NCBI GenBank assembly: GCA_003597935.1
Contig: QZJT01000105.1
Coordinates: 1-43,742 of the forward strand
Source: Phycisphaerales bacterium
Lineage (GTDB): Bacteria > Planctomycetota > Phycisphaerae > UBA1845
DNA length: 43,742 nt
Direction of reading: 5' to 3'
Below the pieces are notes generated by a model. The model did not search any database. It was given only the letters and a program-made list of their open reading frames with translations, and was not told the DNA's origin. This document shows positions 39,645-43,742 of this stretch, piece after piece; within the stretch, counting starts at the first letter, position 1, and each line of letters starts with the position of its first letter. Position numbers and translations under genes: made by a program.

Positions 39645-41009
39645 ATGAAGCCAACCTGTCACAGTCGATCACACCGATCCCCGACACTCGTGCGGAAGCA
39701 CCGCGCCAGGGCGATCGGCGTCGGCGTCACGATGCTGGCGGCCGTCATCGGGCCGGCGACGGCCCGTGCCCAGGGCGGTCCCCCCATAAACGTCGTAGTG
39801 GCCGAGGCGCAGATGCGCGAGTTGCCGGCCACCGCGACGCTGGTGGGCAGCGTCGATGCCGTGCGGCGCAGCCGCGTGGGGGCGGAGGTTTCGGGCGTGG
39901 TGTTGGACATGCCGGTGCGGCAGGGCGACGCCGTGGTGGCCGGACAGCTTTTGTGCAGACTCGATGACGAGCTGATTGCGCTGCAACTGGACGAAGCCCG
40001 GGCGCGGCTGGGTGCGCTGAAAGCCGTGCTGGAGGAACTCGAAGCGGGTACGCGGCCGGAGGTGGTGGCGAAGCTGGCAGCCAAGGTCGCGGAGGCCGAG
40101 GCCTGGCGGCAGCGCTGGACCTACGAACTCGAACGGGTCCGGCGCCTGTATTCCGACAAGGAGGCGGGTTCCCAACGGGAAGTCTACGATGCAGAGGCGG
40201 AACTGGCGGCCGCCGTCCAGTTGAAGGCCGCGGCCGAGGCGGACTACCAGGAGGCGAAGAACGGCCCGCGGAAGGAGCAGATCGCCGGAGCCGCGTACGA
40301 AGTGGCGGAGCAGGAGGCGGTGGTCAAGCGGCTGGAGCGGGAGGTGCGCAAGACGCAGATCCGGGCGCCCTTCGACGGATTCGTGGTGCGCCGCGCCGTC
40401 GAGGTGGGAGAATGGGTCGCAAGCGGCGACGAGGTAGCCGAGGTGGCCGACCTGAGCACCGTGCTGGTGCGGGTCTACGTGCCGGAGTTCGCGCTGCCGT
40501 ACTGCACCGAAGGCGCTGAAACCGGCGTGCGGGTGGATGCGCTCCAGCGCGCCTACGTCGGCAGGATCAAGCACCGCATCCCGCTGGCGGACGCGACGGC
40601 GCGCACGTTTCCGGTGGAGATCGAGCTGGCCAACGTCGACCAGCAGCTTGCCGCCGGGATGTTCGCGCGGGCCACGGTGCCCAGCGGGCCGAACACGGCC
40701 ACCGTGGCGGTTCCCCGAGATGCCGTCATCGACCGGCAGGGAACATCGTACGTGGCCCTGGTGATCCCCGGCGAGAATGGCCTGATGGCCATGCCCACGC
40801 CGGTGACGACCGGTGCCGACATCGGCGGCTGGGTGGCGATTCGCTCAGGGAACGTCCCCCCAGGCACTCAAGTGGTGATCCGGGGCAACGAACGAGTGAT
40901 GTTCCCCACGCCGGTGGCCCTGGTGGACCAAATAGGACGGCCGGTCGAACAGGGAAGTGAGGGATCCAGGGACGCCGGGAGTAAGGGAGCAAGGGAATCA
41001 GGGAGTTAG
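39645..41009 (+). CDS. RND efflux periplasmic adaptor (HlyD/AcrA family)
   Basis: A 454-residue membrane-fusion protein linking the inner-membrane pump to an outer-membrane channel. A signal peptide ends at about ARAQ (residues 41-43). The two half-lipoyl segments VSGVVLDMPVRQGDAVVAGQL and IRAPFDGFVVRRAVEVGEW flank a long coiled coil (about 105-245). Beta-barrel and membrane-proximal domains follow. The last 20 residues (EQGSEGSRDAGSKGARESGS) come from an 8-bp tandem repeat tract that runs past the stop. The ATG at 39645 gives the best signal peptide; in-frame upstream starts exist at 39522 and 39585. The RND pump gene follows after 160 bp. Confidence 0.92.
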   Translation: MKPTCHSRSHRSPTLVRKHRARAIGVGVTMLAAVIGPATARAQGGPPINVVVAEAQMRELPATATLVGSVDAVRRSRVGAEVSGVVLDMPVRQGDAVVAGQLLCRLDDELIALQLDEARARLGALKAVLEELEAGTRPEVVAKLAAKVAEAEAWRQRWTYELERVRRLYSDKEAGSQREVYDAEAELAAAVQLKAAAEADYQEAKNGPRKEQIAGAAYEVAEQEAVVKRLEREVRKTQIRAPFDGFVVRRAVEVGEWVASGDEVAEVADLSTVLVRVYVPEFALPYCTEGAETGVRVDALQRAYVGRIKHRIPLADATARTFPVEIELANVDQQLAAGMFARATVPSGPNTATVAVPRDAVIDRQGTSYVALVIPGENGLMAMPTPVTTGADIGGWVAIRSGNVPPGTQVVIRGNERVMFPTPVALVDQIGRPVEQGSEGSRDAGSKGARESGS

Positions 41010-41053
41010 GGGGTCAGAGAGTGAGGGACTCAGGAACTGAGACTGAGGGAAGG
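40951..41053 (+). repeat. 8-bp tandem repeat tract overlapping the adaptor 3' end
   Basis: About thirteen imperfect units of AGGGANNN (for example AGGGATCC, AGGGAGCA, AGGGAATC, AGGGAGTT), some 6 or 9 bp long. The first 59 bp encode the C-terminus of the adaptor, whose TAG stop (41007-41009) falls inside the tract. Confidence 0.8.
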
Positions 41054-41066
41054 AACATTGGCCGCC

Positions 41067-41137
41067 TCCATGGCGTCCATACGGTCCATGAGGTTCATCC
41101 AGTCCATACTGTCCATCCAGTCCATAGAGTCCATCAG
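41067..41137 (+). repeat. 9-bp tandem repeat tract TCCATNNNG
   Basis: Nearly eight consecutive units (TCCATGGCG, TCCATACGG, TCCATGAGG, TTCATCCAG, TCCATACTG, TCCATCCAG, TCCATAGAG, then a partial TCCATCAG) lie in the leader just before the RND pump gene, 14 bp after the 8-bp tract. Confidence 0.85.
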
Positions 41138-41169
41138 CCATTCGGCCTGGGCAGCGCAAGGAACACCCC

Positions 41170-43742
41170 GTGGGACTGATTCAGTTCGTCATTGATAACC
41201 CGGTCAAGGTCGCAGTCGGCGTCATTCTGCTGGTGATGTTCGGCCTGCTGAGCCTGTTCAACGTCCCCATCCAGCTCACGCCCGACGTGGACGTGCCGGT
41301 GGTGACCGTCACCACGTTCTGGAGCGGGGCCAGCCCGCAGGAGATCGAATCCGAGATCGTCGACCGGCAGGAGGACAAGCTCAAGAGCATCTCCGGCCTG
41401 AAGAAGATGACCTCCACCTCCTCGGAGGGTATGGCCGGCATCAAGCTCGAGTTCCCCGTCGGGGTGGACAAGGAAGCCGCGCTGCGGGAGGTGTCGGACA
41501 AGCTGCGCCAGGTGCCGGAATATCCGGTCGACGTCGATGAACCCACGGTCTCCGCCACCGACAACGACATGGAGAACATCATCGCCTGGATGATTCTCCG
41601 CGGCCACGAGGGCGTCGAGGTTCCGAAATTCAAGACCTTCATCGAGGACAACGTCAAGCCGATCCTCGAACGGGCGGAGGGGATCAGCGAGGTCAACGTC
41701 TACGGCGGCTACGACCGCGAGATCCAGATCGAGGTGGACGCGGCCGTGCTGGCGGCGCGCGGCCTCACCCTGCGCGACGTCGAGCGGGCCCTGCGGCGGC
41801 AGAACGAGAACATCTCGGCCGGCACGATCCTGCAGGGCAAGCGCGACTTCACCTACCGGACGGTGGGGCAGTTCACCGACGTCCGCCAGGTCGAGGACAC
41901 GGTGGTCGCCTATCGTGCGGGTGGACCCGTGTTCGTCCGCGACGTGGCGACGGTGATCGACGGCTTCAAGAAGCAGCGGGCGTTCGTGCGCAGCGAGGGA
42001 GATTACGTCATCGCTCTTCCCGCCCGCCGCGAGACCGGCGCCAACGTGCTCTCCGCCATGGAGAACCTCAAACGGCAGGTCGAGACGGTCAACCGGGAGA
42101 TCCTCGAGGCCAAGGGGATGGGGCTGGAACTGACGCAGGTCTACGACGAAACCACCTACATCACCAGCGCCATCGACCTGGTGAAGAGCAACATCCTGTA
42201 CGGCGGCCTCTTGGCGATCGTCATTCTGCTGCTGTTCCTGCGCAGCGCCAGCGCCACCGGCGTGGTGGCGGTCTCCATCCCGATTTCGGTGATCGGCACG
42301 TTCCTGGTGATCACGCTTCTGGGGCGCAGCCTGAACGTGGTGATGCTGGCGGGCATGGCGTTCGCGGTGGGCATGGTGGTCGACAACGCCATCGTGGTGC
42401 TGGAGAACATCTATCGCCATCGGACGATGGGCAAGCCGCGCTTTCAGGCGGCCCTGGACGGAACCCGCGAGGTGTGGGGGGCGGTGCTGGCCAGCACGCT
42501 GACCACCATGGCCGTGTTTATCCCGGTGATATCCATCCAGGAAGAGGCGGGACAGCTTTTCAAGGACATCGCCATCGCCATCGCCGCGGCCGTCGGGCTC
42601 TCGCTGCTCGTCTCCGTCCTGGTCATCCCGCCGCTGGCGGCGCGAACGCTGGGGGGAGATGACACCGCCGCCCGCGGCGACAAGCCCTGGTTTCTGGGCA
42701 CGTGGGTGGCATCGCTGGTGACGGCGATCAACCGCAGCACGGCCGCCCGCGCCGGCGTGGTGGCGGGCATGACGATGCTGGCCGTGACCGGCAGTTGGGC
42801 GCTGGCGCCGAACGCGGACTACCTGCCGGCCGGCAACCAGAACCTCATCTTCGGCATCCTGGTCACGCCGCCCGGATACGGCATCGAGACGTATAAGCAG
42901 ATGGCCGACGTCGTCGAGGACGGCGATCCGGAGGATCCGCTCGACGGGCTGCGGCCGTTCTGGGAAGCCGATCATGACGCGGAGCTGGCGGCGAAGCTGC
43001 GGCCGGTGCAGCTTCACGTGGGCAGCGACGGGGCCGAGGTGCGCACCGTCGTTCCGCCGCCCATCGAGAACTTCTTCTTCGTCGCCTACGGCGGCACGGC
43101 GTTCATGGGTTGCACCTCTGCGGAGCCGACCATCGTCACGCCGCTGGTGCCGGCGATGACCCGAGCGGCCGGTCGCATCCCCGGGGTGTTCCCGGTGTTC
43201 TTCCAGCGCAGCCTGTTTCAGGGCGGCGGCGCCGGCGCTTCCGTGGATCTGGAAATCCGCAGCGAGAACCTCGACGACGTGGTGGGGGCGGCGGGGGCGC
43301 TGGTCGGGACCATCATGGGGAGGGGCTTCGGGTTTCCCTCGCCCGACCCGTCGAACTTCGACCTGGGACGGCCCGAAATCCAGTTGCAGCCGAACCGGAC
43401 CAAGGCCGCCGACGTCGGGCTGGACGTCGCCGACGTCGGCTTCATCGTGCGGGCGTGCATCGACGGCGCGTTCATCGGCGAGTTCAACGACAAGGGCGAC
43501 AAGATCGACATGGTGCTGAAGGTGGCGGGCCTGGAGGGCGCCAGCCCGCACGACGTCGGCTACGTGCCGATCTACAGCCCGTCGGGCCACGTGATTCCGA
43601 TCGCGTCGGTGGTGGACTTCGCCGAGACGGCCGCGCCGGAGCAGATCAACCACATCGAGCAGATGCCGTCGGTGACGCTGTCGGTGCAGTCGAAGCCGGG
43701 CGTGCCCTTGCAGGAGACGATGGACGAACTCGAGAACGGCAT
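41170..43742 (+). CDS. RND efflux pump, AcrB/HAE1-like (5' part, runs off the window)
   Basis: Proton-driven inner-membrane transporter, 857 codons present and no stop before the window edge. The start GTGGGACTGATTCAGTTC encodes the typical N-terminal FVIDNPVKVAVGVILLVMFGLLSL membrane helix. The porter segment LTPDVDVPVVTVTTFWSGASPQEIE and the central membrane helices (about 335-545) are canonical. In helix 4, GMVVDNAIVVLENIYRHR places Asp405 at the AcrB Asp407 position, with Asn406 in place of Asp408, as in many HAE1 relatives. AAGGAA lies 7-8 nt before the GTG. The second membrane half is beyond the window. With the adaptor upstream it forms an adaptor-pump operon; substrates are unknown. 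Confidence 0.95.
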   Translation, partial: MGLIQFVIDNPVKVAVGVILLVMFGLLSLFNVPIQLTPDVDVPVVTVTTFWSGASPQEIESEIVDRQEDKLKSISGLKKMTSTSSEGMAGIKLEFPVGVDKEAALREVSDKLRQVPEYPVDVDEPTVSATDNDMENIIAWMILRGHEGVEVPKFKTFIEDNVKPILERAEGISEVNVYGGYDREIQIEVDAAVLAARGLTLRDVERALRRQNENISAGTILQGKRDFTYRTVGQFTDVRQVEDTVVAYRAGGPVFVRDVATVIDGFKKQRAFVRSEGDYVIALPARRETGANVLSAMENLKRQVETVNREILEAKGMGLELTQVYDETTYITSAIDLVKSNILYGGLLAIVILLLFLRSASATGVVAVSIPISVIGTFLVITLLGRSLNVVMLAGMAFAVGMVVDNAIVVLENIYRHRTMGKPRFQAALDGTREVWGAVLASTLTTMAVFIPVISIQEEAGQLFKDIAIAIAAAVGLSLLVSVLVIPPLAARTLGGDDTAARGDKPWFLGTWVASLVTAINRSTAARAGVVAGMTMLAVTGSWALAPNADYLPAGNQNLIFGILVTPPGYGIETYKQMADVVEDGDPEDPLDGLRPFWEADHDAELAAKLRPVQLHVGSDGAEVRTVVPPPIENFFFVAYGGTAFMGCTSAEPTIVTPLVPAMTRAAGRIPGVFPVFFQRSLFQGGGAGASVDLEIRSENLDDVVGAAGALVGTIMGRGFGFPSPDPSNFDLGRPEIQLQPNRTKAADVGLDVADVGFIVRACIDGAFIGEFNDKGDKIDMVLKVAGLEGASPHDVGYVPIYSPSGHVIPIASVVDFAETAAPEQINHIEQMPSVTLSVQSKPGVPLQETMDELENG

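Noticed and set aside
41067..41137. 9-bp array considered as a coding repeat
   Set aside because: Though the unit is a multiple of three, no start codon with signals opens a frame through it.
41134..43653. 839-codon minus-strand open frame opposite the RND pump
   Set aside because: It is a mirror of a GC-rich gene: the plus-strand frame encodes a canonical RND transporter, and the antisense product is rich in His, Arg and Asp with no recognisable domain.

Overview
The window looks like chromosomal DNA of a GC-rich Planctomycetota bacterium, possibly Phycisphaerae-like. The case rests on protein character: secreted proteins with planctomycete-style Cys-rich segments (GACCLPDGG...), DCNGN...DECD and dockerin-like Asp/Asn segments, a type II-pseudopilin-like protein, and an LptE-type lipoprotein that implies an LPS-bearing outer membrane. 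No rRNA, tRNA or CRISPR array was recognised. Family names come from reading the translations; no database search was run.

Layout. 1-3.6 kb: LptE-like lipoprotein, FtsH, MoaB/Mog and a small chaperone-like protein. A 162-bp non-coding element with 20-bp terminal inverted repeats and a perfect 9-bp target duplication sits exactly at the stop codon of the last gene. 3.9-5.3 kb: a VKOR-DsbA fusion for disulfide formation. 5.7-8.0 kb: the most unusual locus, a protein made only of ClpC-type N-domains, followed 2 bp later by a ClpC N-domain fused in frame to the flavin-dependent thymidylate synthase ThyX. 8.0-10.4 kb: a divergent pair, a sulfatase-fold hydrolase with Thr in place of the formylglycine Cys, and a cysteine dioxygenase. 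10.5-12.7 kb: a restriction-modification module whose putative nuclease gene carries one in-frame TGA while its methyltransferase is intact. 13.0-17.1 kb: an M16 protease and an exported methyltransferase-fold protein. 17.2-21.4 kb: a 1,408-residue triple amidohydrolase in which only the middle domain keeps the metal motif.

21.5-30.5 kb: a second hairpin element, a membrane glycosyltransferase, and a minus-strand run of secreted or hypothetical proteins ending in a probable operon (FmdB zinc ribbon, DUF6677-like membrane protein, small membrane protein, histone-deacetylase-like enzyme). 30.6-34.5 kb: a pseudopilin and an NtrB/NtrC-like two-component pair. 34.8-39.1 kb: Cys-rich and dockerin-bearing secreted proteins, a small membrane protein, a DUF4097-like lipoprotein and ComF. 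39.4-43.7 kb: an RND efflux adaptor and the 5' part of its pump, behind a long potentially structured leader. Three short tandem-repeat tracts with periods of 7, 8 and 9 bp occur; the 8-bp tract forms the 3' end of the adaptor gene.

Several good sigma70-type promoters are visible (TTGTCG-17-CATAAT, TGGACA-17-TATGAT, TTGCCG-17-AATGAT), and Shine-Dalgarno sequences helped place many starts.
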